From contig CAYLIP010000008.1 of the NCBI GenBank assembly GCA_964383855.1, positions 1 to 53,263 on the forward strand: a stretch of 53,263 nt of DNA. The letters are read 5' to 3'. This DNA comes from CAZHAC01 sp964383855. GTDB lineage: Bacteria > Chloroflexota > Dormibacteria > Dormibacterales > Dormibacteraceae. The notes beneath the pieces are model-generated. The model was given only the letters and a program-made list of their open reading frames with translations. It ran no database searches and was not told where the DNA came from. Below are positions 33,917 through 42,810 of the stretch, one piece after another. Position 1 is the stretch's first letter; every line of letters starts with the position of its first letter. Position numbers and translations under genes: made by a program.

Positions 33917-34111
33917 CTAGTAGTCAAAGGGAGAGGCGCGGTTGCGCTTGAAGACGACCTTGCAGCGCTCGCATCGGAAGACGAACTGCATGGCCAGACG
34001 GCCGATCGCGGTCGAGTCCTTGCCGCAGACCGGGCAGGCCGCCGCCTCCTCCATGTACGCGGAGGGGATCGGCATCACCTTGATCTCCAGTCGCCGGCGC
34101 TTCTTTGCCAT
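33917..34111 (-). CDS. 64-residue zinc-ribbon protein
   Basis: A small basic protein (MAKKRRRLEIKV) with two CxxC knuckles, CPVCGK near residues 26-31 and CERCKV near 47-52, that form a zinc ribbon. The size and the basic N terminus suggest nucleic-acid or ribosome contact. The ATG at 34111 is 20 nt after the stop of the upstream 115-residue zinc-ribbon gene, so both are probably cotranscribed. The family is not further recognised. Confidence 0.7.
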   Translation of the reverse strand: MAKKRRRLEIKVMPIPSAYMEEAAACPVCGKDSTAIGRLAMQFVFRCERCKVVFKRNRASPFDY

Positions 34112-34131
34112 CAGCGCATGCGCCCTCGGCC

Positions 34132-34479
34132 CTAGGAGGCCTGTCTCCAGAGCAGCTGGTCGAGCGAGCCCTGGTGCCGGTCGAGCAGCGCATGCAGCTC
34201 GAGGATCTCGTCGGCGGTGATCGGACCGTCGGGCAGCTTGTGCGCCGAGACGGGGACCGCCGGGCCGATCTCGGAGTCCAGGGTGAAGGACCAGAAGAGA
34301 TGGCAGCGCACGCACTGCGCGCGCACCGTCGTTCCCGACGGCGGGGCGTCGATGACGACCAGCAGCGACGTCTCTCGAGTCCCGCCACAGAGGGGGCAGG
34401 ACAGGTTGCCGAGAAGCTCGCGCATCCGGGCGGCGTCGACGTCGTGCGAGCGGTCGAAGTAAGACAATGTACTAGTCAT
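34132..34479 (-). CDS. 115-residue zinc-ribbon protein
   Basis: Contains CPLCGGTRE near residues 28-36 and CVRCHLFW near 56-63, another two-knuckle zinc ribbon, followed by an acidic helical tail (ITADEILELHALLDRHQGSLDQLL). The first 20 residues are polar. It lies between the terminator of the regulator gene and the 64-residue zinc-ribbon gene. Redox sensing or transcription-related binding is possible but unproven. Confidence 0.65.
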   Translation of the reverse strand: MTSTLSYFDRSHDVDAARMRELLGNLSCPLCGGTRETSLLVVIDAPPSGTTVRAQCVRCHLFWSFTLDSEIGPAVPVSAHKLPDGPITADEILELHALLDRHQGSLDQLLWRQAS

Positions 34480-34514
34480 GCTATCAGGATTTGCATCCGG
34501 TGACCAGCGCTGAG

Positions 34515-34554
34515 AAAAAAACAGCAGGGGCCGCCTCGCGGAGGCGGCCCCTGC
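34515..34554 (-). terminator. Rho-independent terminator of the HspR-like gene
   Basis: A 14-bp perfect stem (34524-34537 with 34541-34554, GCG loop) is followed on the minus strand by seven Ts (34521 to 34515). It begins 20 nt after the stop of the regulator gene and is the only textbook terminator seen in the window. Confidence 0.9.
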
Positions 34555-34573
34555 CCGCTCGACCGAACTCGGG

Positions 34574-34933
34574 TCAGACTTCGAGCTGGGAAACGTCCAA
34601 ATCGCGCAGCCCTTCCGGCGCCTGAAGGCCGGCCTCGTCGAGCTTCTTCATGAGGTTCAGGATGTAGCGCACGCCGGCCAGGTTGACGCCGTGCTTCCGG
34701 GTCAGGGTCTGGATCGCCTGCAGCTTCATCAGGTCGCGCTGCGAGTACCGGCGGCGGTTGGTCACCGTCCGCTTGGGTTTGATCATGTTCAGGTGCTCGT
34801 ACATCATCAGCGTGCGCGGGTGGGTCTCCAGGATCTCGGAGGCCACGCTGAGGGTGTAGATCGGCCGATCGAGGTTGGGACCTTCGGGAGGTGGGGCGGC
34901 GGCGTGTGCTGGATCTCTCTGCTTGGTCTTCAT
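34574..34933 (-). CDS. MerR-family regulator, HspR-like
   Basis: A 119-residue regulator. YTLSVASEILETHPRTLMMYEHLNMIKPKRT near residues 26-56 is the winged-helix DNA-binding part. NRRRYSQRDLMKLQAIQTL and GVNLAGVRYILNLM follow as in HspR, the repressor of dnaK-type stress operons in actinobacteria. There is no effector domain, which also fits HspR. No chaperone genes are nearby. TGAGGAAAC precedes the ATG at 34933. Two dyads upstream (34957-35013) may be its own operators. A strong terminator follows. Confidence 0.85.
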   Translation of the reverse strand: MKTKQRDPAHAAAPPPEGPNLDRPIYTLSVASEILETHPRTLMMYEHLNMIKPKRTVTNRRRYSQRDLMKLQAIQTLTRKHGVNLAGVRYILNLMKKLDEAGLQAPEGLRDLDVSQLEV

Positions 34934-34956
34934 CTTGTTTCCTCAGGCTGGGCCCC

Positions 34957-35013
34957 CTGTCACCATGTGAGTGTTTGGTGACAGTTCCGGACCTACGTTT
35001 TCACCGGAATTGT
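34957..35013. promoter_or_regulatory. Two adjacent dyads upstream of the HspR-like gene
   Basis: Dyad 1: CTGTCACCA (34957-34965) and TGGTGACAG (34976-34984), perfect, 10-nt spacer. Dyad 2: ACAGTTCCGG (34981-34990) and CCGGAATTGT (35004-35013), one mismatch, 13-nt spacer. They share the bases ACAG, so occupancy of one would affect the other. Autoregulation by the MerR-type protein is plausible. The rest of the 166-nt space to the PBP gene shows nothing else. Confidence 0.55.
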
Positions 35014-35099
35014 CTGGGGCCTTGCCGACAGCCGCAAGCAGCGTTTGTTAAGGAACGCCGACAAAGGGAACCCACCGTCGCCGGCGCCGCCGTGAACGA

Positions 35100-37466
35100 T
35101 CAGTGCTGGTTGTTTTCGCTCGGCTTGGGCGGCGCCGGAGCCGGCGCCCCGCCCACCTGCTGCACTCCCGGCGGCAGCGGCGGGGTCGGCTGGTTGGGGT
35201 TGGTCCCGGGCAGCAGGTACGCCATCTTGCCGCCGATGTTGAAGTGCTGCAGGCCCGGCGGCTCGCCGAACCACACGTTGCCCTTGCCCATCGCATCGAG
35301 AGCGGCCTGCATGAAGTTGTGCCAGCCGGGGGCGGCGACGAAGACGCCGTCCGAGCCGTTCACCATCGGCTTCCAGTGCGGATCGCCGAGCCAGACCGCG
35401 GTCGCGATGTCGGGCGTGTAGCCCACCGTCCAGGCGTCCCGAAAGTCATCCGTGGTTCCCGTCTTGGCCGCTACCTGCCGGCCGGGCAGGGTGAGCGGGC
35501 TGCCGATTCCGAAGACCTTGGCCCGGTTGGAGTCGTCGGACATGATCGTCTCCATGATCCAGGCCACCTTGGGATCCAGCACCTGCTTGGCGTCCTTGGC
35601 GGGGTCGGCCTTGAAGACCTCGCTGCCGTCGCTGGTGCTCACGCTGGCGATGCCGTAGGCCGGGTGCAGGATCCCCTGGGCGGCCAGGACAGACGCACCC
35701 TGCGCCATCTGCAGCGGCGTCTCGCCGTATCCACCGAGCGTCAGCGAGGGCCCGTAGGCGTCGGGTGGGTCGTCATTCGTGTACTTGTTGTCGCCATGGT
35801 TGACGAAGGGCGGCGCGCCCATGGCGCGGGCCATGGCCAGCACCTGGTCGACCCCCGTGCTGAGCTCGACCTTGACGGCCTGGATGTTGAGGGAGTTGCC
35901 CATCGCCTGCTGGAACTGGACGCTGCCGTAATGCGCGCCGCCATAGTTCTCCGGCCGCCACGGCTGCCCGCCCGGCTGCGTGATCTGGATGCCCGGGCTG
36001 TCGCTGACCGGTGTGACCATCGTCCACTTGGCGCTGGCGATGCCCGCGGTGTAGTTGAAGATCTTGAAGGAGGACCCGGGATTCCTCGGTGGCCAGACCG
36101 CGAAGTTGAACTCGTGTCCGTCGCCGCCCTGGTCGGCGGCGCCGACCATGGCCAGGACGCCGCCCGTGTGGGGGTCGATCGAGACCATCGCCGACTGCGT
36201 CGCGCCCCTCGCGCGCTGGGCGTTGAGGTTGTCGAGCATCGTCTTCTCGGCGATCGCCTGCAGCTGCGGATTGACGGTGGTGACCACCCGGAGGCCGCCG
36301 CCCTGGACCGTCTTCTTGCCGTACTTGGTGTTCAGAAGGTCGATGACCCAGCTCGTGAAGGCGGGGTAGGCGAGCACCTGCTGCCCGGCCGTGAACATCT
36401 TCCCGTCCTTGGGGCTCAGGTCCTCGGCGTAGGCGTTGTCGGCCTCCTCCTGGGAGATCATCTTGTTGCGCACCATGGCCCCGAGGACCTCGTGCTGGCG
36501 ATACTTGGACTGCTCCCAGTTCGTGATCGGGCTGTTGTAGAGGGGGCTCTGCGGGATGCCGGCCAGCATCGACGCCTGGGCCAGGTCGAGGTCCTTGGTC
36601 GGCTTGTGGAAGTAGATCTCAGAGGCGGCCTTGGAACCCTGCGCGTTGTTCCCGTAGTGGACCGTGTTCAGGTACATCTCCAGGATCTGCTGCTTGGTGT
36701 ACGCCCGCTCGACCTGGATGGCCAGGAAGGCCTCCTTGATCTTGCGGTCGAAGGTGGGCGAGCTGTCGAGAAGCCGCAGCTTGACCAGCTGCTGGGTGAT
36801 CGTCGAGGCTCCCTGCCGGGCGCCGTGCGCCCGCCAGTCCACGATCGCCGCCCGGGCCATCGCCGTGGGATCGATGCCGGGCTCGTTGTAGAAGCCGGCG
36901 TCCTCGACCGCGATCGAGGCCTGGGGCAGCAGCTTGCCCATGTCGGTGAGCGGCTCGTAGTAGTGCTGGACGCCCTCCAGGTGAAGGTCGGCGATCTTGG
37001 TCTTGCCGTCGCCGGCGTAGACGATCGAGTCCTCGGGCACCGGCTGAGCGGCGAGCGCGTGGGCGTCGGGCAGCTGGGCGGCGAAGTCGATGTAGGCCTG
37101 CGAGCTGGCGAGGAAGGTCCCGGCCGCCAGCGCGAAGACGACCCCGAGCTTGACCGCCGTCGGAACCCATGCCACCGGGCTCTCGGGTGGCTGGACGCCA
37201 AAACCGCGGCCCCCACCGCCGGCCATGCGGGGACCCGTCCCGTGGGCGCTCGCGCGCAGGCGGCGGCCGGAGGCGTCGCGGGGAGGCGGCACGTAATGGC
37301 GGGCCGACTGCGACATCGAGACCTGGTGGCGGACGGCGCCGGCCACGCGGCCGGCGGCCACGCCGGCGACCTGCGCGTCGCGGCTCACGACCGGCCACAG
37401 CGAGCTCAAGCGCGCCTCCACGGAGGCCAGCAGAAGCCTCAGCTTCTGCGAGCGAATACTGATCAC
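35100..37466 (-). CDS. Class A penicillin-binding protein (GT51 plus transpeptidase)
   Basis: A 788-residue bifunctional peptidoglycan synthase. After a basic cytoplasmic region and one membrane helix come the GT51 domain (VEDAGFYNEPGID, GASTITQQL, RKIKEAFLAIQVE with its Glu, ILEMYLNTVHYG) and the transpeptidase domain (PGSSFKIF with the active-site Ser, SLN, KTGTTDD). A Pro-rich tail ends the protein. It polymerises and crosslinks the cell wall outside the membrane. GTG at 37466, 6 nt after TATGAT, is preferred over a GTG 20 codons upstream. Unlike the small GT51 protein at 5954, all catalytic residues are intact. Confidence 0.92.
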   Translation of the reverse strand: MISIRSQKLRLLLASVEARLSSLWPVVSRDAQVAGVAAGRVAGAVRHQVSMSQSARHYVPPPRDASGRRLRASAHGTGPRMAGGGGRGFGVQPPESPVAWVPTAVKLGVVFALAAGTFLASSQAYIDFAAQLPDAHALAAQPVPEDSIVYAGDGKTKIADLHLEGVQHYYEPLTDMGKLLPQASIAVEDAGFYNEPGIDPTAMARAAIVDWRAHGARQGASTITQQLVKLRLLDSSPTFDRKIKEAFLAIQVERAYTKQQILEMYLNTVHYGNNAQGSKAASEIYFHKPTKDLDLAQASMLAGIPQSPLYNSPITNWEQSKYRQHEVLGAMVRNKMISQEEADNAYAEDLSPKDGKMFTAGQQVLAYPAFTSWVIDLLNTKYGKKTVQGGGLRVVTTVNPQLQAIAEKTMLDNLNAQRARGATQSAMVSIDPHTGGVLAMVGAADQGGDGHEFNFAVWPPRNPGSSFKIFNYTAGIASAKWTMVTPVSDSPGIQITQPGGQPWRPENYGGAHYGSVQFQQAMGNSLNIQAVKVELSTGVDQVLAMARAMGAPPFVNHGDNKYTNDDPPDAYGPSLTLGGYGETPLQMAQGASVLAAQGILHPAYGIASVSTSDGSEVFKADPAKDAKQVLDPKVAWIMETIMSDDSNRAKVFGIGSPLTLPGRQVAAKTGTTDDFRDAWTVGYTPDIATAVWLGDPHWKPMVNGSDGVFVAAPGWHNFMQAALDAMGKGNVWFGEPPGLQHFNIGGKMAYLLPGTNPNQPTPPLPPGVQQVGGAPAPAPPKPSENNQH

Positions 37467-37472
37467 GGCGTT

Positions 37473-37478
37473 ATCATA
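37473..37478 (-). promoter_or_regulatory. -10 box TATGAT of the class A PBP gene
   Basis: On the minus strand TATGAT ends 6 nt before the GTG at 37466, in an AT-rich patch that is unusual for this region. It decides for the shorter start of the PBP. Confidence 0.45.
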
Positions 37479-37537
37479 ATTGCTACCAGCGGATTGGGGA
37501 CCCCTTTTATTGCGCATGCCCTTCACAGGAGGCCCTC

Positions 37538-38338
37538 GTGGCGGCGCCCGACCCGCTCTTGAGGCTCCTCGATCGGGTGCCCCCGGAGCGCCTCCTGGTC
37601 GCCACTGATTTTGACGGAACCCTCGCCGCCATCGTTCAGCGCCCCCAGGACGCGCGTCCCCTGCCCGGCGTCGCCGAGGCGCTCCAGCGCCTGCGCGCGA
37701 CCGTTCTCCAGGTCGCCGTCATCACCGGGCGCTCGGAGGCGGCGCTGCGGCGCGTGCTCCCGATCGACGGCCTGCTGGTGCTCGGCGACTACGGCCGGCC
37801 GGCGCCGACCGAGGCCGACCTGCGCAGCCTTCGCGAATTCAACCGGCAGGCCGTCGAGCTGATCGCCAAGCGCCCCGGACTGAGGCTGGAGGAGAAGCCG
37901 GGCTCGACCTCGATCCATTACCGGGACAATCCGCCCGCCGGCCGCGGCCTGCTCGACGCGGTGCGCCCGCTGGCGGGCAACTTCGGACTCGACGCCCGCG
38001 GCGGGCGGATGGTCGTCGAGATCCTGCCCGGCGGCTGGGACAAGGCGCGAGCGCTGGATCGCCTCATGTCGGAAGAACGCGCGGGCGGTGCCGTCTACTG
38101 CGGCGACGACGAGGGCGACCGGCGCTGCTTCGAGCTGCTGGCCGGGTCGCCACTGCCCCACCTGGCGGTGGGCGTGAGCAGCCCGGAGGCGGCGCCGGAC
38201 CTATTCGCCAGCTGCGACCTCGTGCTCGACGGGCCCGCGGCGGCGGCCGCCTTCCTCAGTCGGCTGGCCTCGGAGACCCGGCGGATTCGTACACGAGGTC
38301 GCGCAGATCCCGAACCTGGAGGCTCAGCCAGCGGTTGA
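37538..38338 (+). CDS. otsB: Trehalose-6-phosphate phosphatase
   Basis: A 266-residue HAD phosphatase of the OtsB type. ATDFDGTLAAIV near residues 23-34 holds the nucleophilic Asp, ITGRSEAAL is motif II, and YCGDDEGDRRCFELL near 187-201 the metal-binding motif. It makes trehalose from trehalose-6-phosphate for osmotic or desiccation protection. AGGAGG at 37527-37532 precedes the GTG at 37538. It is convergent with otsA, and the last 83 nt overlap the otsA 3' end in antisense. Confidence 0.9.
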   Translation: MAAPDPLLRLLDRVPPERLLVATDFDGTLAAIVQRPQDARPLPGVAEALQRLRATVLQVAVITGRSEAALRRVLPIDGLLVLGDYGRPAPTEADLRSLREFNRQAVELIAKRPGLRLEEKPGSTSIHYRDNPPAGRGLLDAVRPLAGNFGLDARGGRMVVEILPGGWDKARALDRLMSEERAGGAVYCGDDEGDRRCFELLAGSPLPHLAVGVSSPEAAPDLFASCDLVLDGPAAAAAFLSRLASETRRIRTRGRADPEPGGSASG

Positions 38339-39770
38339 TGTCGTTGGCGCGGATCTGGGCGCGCAGGGCGTCCGCGAGACCGCGCCGGGTGGCGTGCGGC
38401 GCGGTCAGGGCCACGTGCAGCGCCTCCGCGGTGGCATCCACGTCGAAGGGATTGACGGTCACCGCCCACTCGCCCAACTCCTCGTGGGCGCCCGCGTTTT
38501 CGGAGAGGACGAGGACGCCGTTGCGGCGGTTCAGGAGCGCCCCCTCCTTGGCGACCAGGTTCATGCCGTCGTAGATCGGGTTGACCAGCATCACGTCGTA
38601 GTCGACGTAGGCGGCGACGGCGCGCCTGATGTTCTCCCCGAACTCGAGTCGGATCGGCTCCCAGCCGCCCCGCCTGAACTCCCGGTTGATGCGCTCGGCC
38701 GTGGCTCGCACCGAGGCCACGTAGTCCCGGTAGGCGGTTATGTCCTGGCGGGACGGCTGCAGGAAGGCCCAGAAGACGACCTCTCCATGCAGTTCCCGGT
38801 GCTCCCGCAGAAGGCGCTCGTAGGCCAGGAAGCCCCGCACGATGTTCTTGGCGGGGTCGGTACGGTCGACGCGCACGATCAGCTTGGGCGGGCGCCAGCC
38901 CTGGATCTGTTCCAGCTCGGCGGCCACCGGCGGGGAGGCCGCGAAGGACTCCATGGCCTGGACGTCGATCGAGATCGGGTAGGCGCGGACCCACACCACG
39001 CGACCGTCGTAGATCACGGCGCGCTCGCGGTGGTCGACGCGAAGTCCGACCAGTTCCTCGCATCCGACCAGGAAGTGGCGGACGTCGCCGTGGGTCTGGA
39101 AGCCGATGACGTCGTTGGCCAGCAGGCCGTGCCAGATGGCGTCGCGCATGGGCTGCGGCAGCACCTTCCAGTACTGCGAGGTCGGCCAGGGGATGTGGAT
39201 GAACTGCTGCAGCGTGGCGCGCGGCATCAGCTCGCGGATCCGGCGGGGAGCCAGGTAGAGCTGGTAGTCCTGCGTGAGCACCAGGGGCGGCTTGGGGAGA
39301 CCGCCGGCGACCTCGGCCACGCGATCGCCGAAGGCGCGGTTGACCTTCACGTAGCCCTCGTACCAGGCGTCCCAGAACCGCTGGTCGATGATCGGCTCCC
39401 GGCTCAGGTCCCAGAGGTAGTGCTGAACGAACCAGAGCAGCGGGTTGGCGATCACCGAGTAGTAGCGGCGGAAGCGGTCGGGCTCGATGTCCACGTAGTC
39501 GATCCGTATGTCGACATCGCGGGTGGGCACGATCAGGGGGCCCTTCTGCGCCAGCTCACGCTCGGCGCTCGTACGGGTCGCCGCCACCCAGGGGGCGCCC
39601 GTCGACTCGGCCACGGTGAGCAGGGCCGTGACCAGGCCGCCGGCTCCGCGGCGGAGGCGGCCGCCCGGCCCTGGCTCGTAGGGAGCCCGGTTGCTGACCA
39701 CGATCGGCGACCACGGGTCCAGGACCCGCGCCGTGTAGCCGCGAACGGTGTCCATCAGAACTTCCACCAT
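38256..39770 (-). CDS. otsA: Trehalose-6-phosphate synthase (GT20)
   Basis: A 504-residue GT20 glycosyltransferase that couples UDP- or another NDP-glucose to glucose-6-phosphate. VVSNRAPYEPGPGGRLRRGAGGLVTAL near residues 21-47, FIHIPWPTSQYW, GFQTHGDVRHF, RVDRTDPAKNIVRGF in place of the common RLDYTKGI, and LVNPIYDGMNLVAKE are visible. The RVDRTD form is typical of one actinobacterial subgroup. The ATG at 39770 is used; ATG at 39755 is an alternative. It faces the coiled-coil gene at 39837 divergently and meets otsB convergently. Confidence 0.9.
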   Translation of the reverse strand: MVEVLMDTVRGYTARVLDPWSPIVVSNRAPYEPGPGGRLRRGAGGLVTALLTVAESTGAPWVAATRTSAERELAQKGPLIVPTRDVDIRIDYVDIEPDRFRRYYSVIANPLLWFVQHYLWDLSREPIIDQRFWDAWYEGYVKVNRAFGDRVAEVAGGLPKPPLVLTQDYQLYLAPRRIRELMPRATLQQFIHIPWPTSQYWKVLPQPMRDAIWHGLLANDVIGFQTHGDVRHFLVGCEELVGLRVDHRERAVIYDGRVVWVRAYPISIDVQAMESFAASPPVAAELEQIQGWRPPKLIVRVDRTDPAKNIVRGFLAYERLLREHRELHGEVVFWAFLQPSRQDITAYRDYVASVRATAERINREFRRGGWEPIRLEFGENIRRAVAAYVDYDVMLVNPIYDGMNLVAKEGALLNRRNGVLVLSENAGAHEELGEWAVTVNPFDVDATAEALHVALTAPHATRRGLADALRAQIRANDINRWLSLQVRDLRDLVYESAGSPRPAD

Positions 39771-39786
39771 GGCATGGCCCAATCCC

Positions 39787-39815
39787 TTGACATTGGCGGT
39801 ACCAATATTTACATT
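39787..39815 (+). promoter_or_regulatory. Sigma-70-type promoter of the coiled-coil gene
   Basis: TTGACA (39787-39792), a 17-nt spacer, and TACATT (39810-39815). This is the closest match to the sigma-70 consensus in the window. The predicted start near 39822 leaves a leader of about 15 nt to the ATG at 39837. It lies in the otsA upstream region, so the two promoters overlap. Confidence 0.7.
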
Positions 39816-39836
39816 CTTGCTATCACAAATGCAGCC

Positions 39837-40196
39837 ATGGCCCCGGGGGCTCTTGTGCTGCCTAGCGGAGGGGGCGATTTGCTGAGCGACGCCGTCGATG
39901 AGATTGGCCGCAAGAGACTGGAGGAGGAGCAGCGCCGGCGGCGCCTGCTGGCAAGGCGCGCCGATCTCCGGCAGCTCGACAGCTGGCTGAACAGGATCGA
40001 GACCATGCTCGAGGATGACCAGCGCGAGGTACCGGAACCGCTGGTCAAGGAGATCGCTGGCTTCCTGAGGGAGCTCGACCCCAAGCTCCACCGGGCGCTG
40101 CTGCGCAACCGGACCCGGGAGGCGTCGCGCGTGCTCGACATCCTCTTCGACGCGCAGGAGTACATGCTCCCCCACTTCGTGGAGATCACGGCCTAG
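39837..40196 (+). CDS. Small coiled-coil protein
   Basis: A 119-residue protein rich in charged helices. EIGRKRLEEEQRRRRLLARRADLRQLDSWLNRIETMLEDDQRE has strong heptad character. The second half (PEPLVKEIAGFLRELDPKLHRALLRNRTREASRVLDILFDAQEYML) is also helical. No family is recognised. Dimerisation and a structural or regulatory role are likely. It has a near-consensus promoter and is divergent from otsA. The last 11 nt overlap the convergent CPBP gene. Confidence 0.65.
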   Translation: MAPGALVLPSGGGDLLSDAVDEIGRKRLEEEQRRRRLLARRADLRQLDSWLNRIETMLEDDQREVPEPLVKEIAGFLRELDPKLHRALLRNRTREASRVLDILFDAQEYMLPHFVEITA

Positions 40197-40860
40197 CCCC
40201 TCCGGCCAGGGCGGCATACGCCGCGATCACCGCCACCGTGTTCTGGGTCGCGTGCATGGCGAATGAGTTGAGGGTCGAGCCGGTGTACTCGTAGACGAGG
40301 GCGGTCGCCACCCCGAAGACGAAGAGCACGGGGATGAGCGGCGGGATGAAGTGAAGGCCGGCGAAGAGCGCCGCCACCAGGGTTACTGCGGCGACCGTCG
40401 GGATGCGGGTCCGCAACCATCCGTAAAGGGCTCCCCGGAAGAGCAGCTCCTCGCCCGCCGGCGCCAGCACCGCCACGGTGGGCACGACGATGGCGACGAA
40501 GAGCGGGTCGTGCCCGACCGCCAGGACCTCGGAGGCGTTGCTTCGAGGCTGCCCGAGGAAGGGCGCCAGCGACAGGGTCAGCAGGCCGCCGAAGGTGAGG
40601 CTGATCGCCCAGACGGCAAGGGCCAGCAACAGGTGCCACCAGGCTGTGAAGTGGAAGCCGAGGCGGTCGCGGACGCCGGCCGGCCCTCCGAAAACCGCCA
40701 GCAGCGCCAGCAGCAGCGCGCCGTAGGCCTCGAGCAGGGCGAAGGCGCCGACGTCGGCGGCGTGGGCCGAGGCCCAGGGATGGGCGGCCAGGCGCAGGCC
40801 GAGCACGGTGCCGAGGACCAGCAGCACCGCCGCCGCCAGCCAGACGGCAACCGTGAGCAG
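40186..40860 (-). CDS. CPBP-family intramembrane metalloprotease
   Basis: About 224 residues with six or more membrane segments. The family motif EELLFRGALYGWL near residue 135 and the downstream HFIPPLIPVLFVFG and NSFAMHATQNT mark a CPBP (CAAX-type) protease that cuts or binds peptides inside the membrane. CTG at 40860 is a working start. The frame is open far upstream but contains no convincing ATG/GTG/TTG between the caxA stop and the first helix, and a six-unit GGCG repeat lies in that space. The start is therefore uncertain. Confidence 0.75.
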   Translation of the reverse strand: MLTVAVWLAAAVLLVLGTVLGLRLAAHPWASAHAADVGAFALLEAYGALLLALLAVFGGPAGVRDRLGFHFTAWWHLLLALAVWAISLTFGGLLTLSLAPFLGQPRSNASEVLAVGHDPLFVAIVVPTVAVLAPAGEELLFRGALYGWLRTRIPTVAAVTLVAALFAGLHFIPPLIPVLFVFGVATALVYEYTGSTLNSFAMHATQNTVAVIAAYAALAGGARP

Positions 40861-40878
40861 AAGCCGCCGGCCCGAAAC

Positions 40879-40902
40879 GGCGGGCGGGCGGGCGGGCGGG
40901 CG
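40879..40902. repeat. Tetranucleotide repeat (GGCG)6
   Basis: Six perfect tandem GGCG units between the caxA stop (40905) and the working start of the CPBP gene (40860). A 4-nt unit changes the reading frame with each gain or loss, so it is a possible phase-variation site or sequencing-error hot spot. Confidence 0.8.
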
Positions 40903-40904
40903 AG

Positions 40905-41966
40905 CTACCTGGTCGAACTCACGAAGAAGAATGACACGCCCATGATCAGGTAGGCGCCCACCAGCTGCACCCCCTCGAGCCAGTTGCTCCTGCCGTCCAG
41001 GGTGAGGACGGTCACCACCACGGTGGCCACCGCGACCGCGATCACCTCGAACGGGTTGAAGATGAAGTCCATCGGCCTGGCCACGGCCAGCGAGATGAAG
41101 ACCAGCAGCGGCGCCACCAGGAGCGCGATCTGGGTCGACGAGCTGAAGGCGATCTCGATCGAGAGGTCGACGCGGTTGCGCACCGCGAACATGACCGCCG
41201 AAGCGTGCTCGGCGGCGTTGCCCACGATGGCGATCACGAAGAGCCCGACGAAGACCCGGCTGATCCCCAGCTGGGCGACGGTGGGCTCGAGCGAGCGGGC
41301 GAGCAGCTCGGACTCGCCGCCCACCAGGAGGGCGGCGACCAGCAGCACGGTCAATGCCCGCCGCCCGGTCCATGTGGCCACCTCGGCCGACGGGTCGGGA
41401 ACGTGGAACAGGTGCTGGTGGGTGATCAGGGTGAAGGCGAGGGTCGCCAGGTAGAGCGCGATCAGGACGAAGGCCACGCCGACACTCACGACCTCGCGCT
41501 GGAACGGCGTCGGGTGGAAGCTGGTGCCGGCGAACAGGGCCGGCATCAGGAGGCCGGTCACGGCCAGCAGCAGCGAGCCGGCGTGGACGCTGGCCGAGCC
41601 GGCACTGAAGGACTGCTCCTTGAAGCGCAGGCCGCCGGCCAGAAATGACGCCCCCAGCACCAGCAAGAGGTTGCCCAGGATCGACCCGATCAGCGACGCC
41701 CTGACGACCTCGAACTCACCGGCGGCAACCAGCAGGATCGAGATGATCAGCTCGGTGATGTTGCCGAAGGACGCGTTCAGAAGTCCGCCCACCCGCGGTC
41801 CCGCGTGGATCGCCAGCTCCTCGGTCGAGCGCCCGATCAGGGCCGCCAGCGGCACGATCCCGAGGCAGGCGCAGGCGAAGACGGCCAGCGGCGGTGCGGA
41901 GGCCAGCTGCAGGGCGAGCGAGACCGGAACCAGGGCCAGCAGCCAGCTCAGCGACGGTCGCAGCAC
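40905..41966 (-). CDS. Calcium/proton antiporter (CaxA/ChaA-like)
   Basis: A 353-residue Ca2+:cation antiporter family protein with about eleven hydrophobic segments in two inverted halves. The ion-binding repeats are NASFGNITELIISILLV near residues 64-80 and GNAAEHASAVMFAVRNR near 240-256, each with its essential Glu. It exports Ca2+ in exchange for H+. The GTG at 41966 is used, with TAGCCT 9 nt upstream on the minus strand. It is divergent from the crotonase gene, 49 nt apart. Confidence 0.9.
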   Translation of the reverse strand: MLRPSLSWLLALVPVSLALQLASAPPLAVFACACLGIVPLAALIGRSTEELAIHAGPRVGGLLNASFGNITELIISILLVAAGEFEVVRASLIGSILGNLLLVLGASFLAGGLRFKEQSFSAGSASVHAGSLLLAVTGLLMPALFAGTSFHPTPFQREVVSVGVAFVLIALYLATLAFTLITHQHLFHVPDPSAEVATWTGRRALTVLLVAALLVGGESELLARSLEPTVAQLGISRVFVGLFVIAIVGNAAEHASAVMFAVRNRVDLSIEIAFSSSTQIALLVAPLLVFISLAVARPMDFIFNPFEVIAVAVATVVVTVLTLDGRSNWLEGVQLVGAYLIMGVSFFFVSSTR

Positions 41967-42001
41967 TGGCTGCCAAGGCTAGCCTGAACATCGCGGGTCG
42001 T

Positions 42002-42007
42002 TACGCT
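42002..42007 (+). promoter_or_regulatory. -10 box TACGCT of the crotonase gene
   Basis: TACGCT ends 8 nt before the ATG at 42016. No Shine-Dalgarno is present, so the transcript is probably leaderless. Confidence 0.4.
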
Positions 42008-42015
42008 AGGCCTCG

Positions 42016-42810
<795 letters not shown>

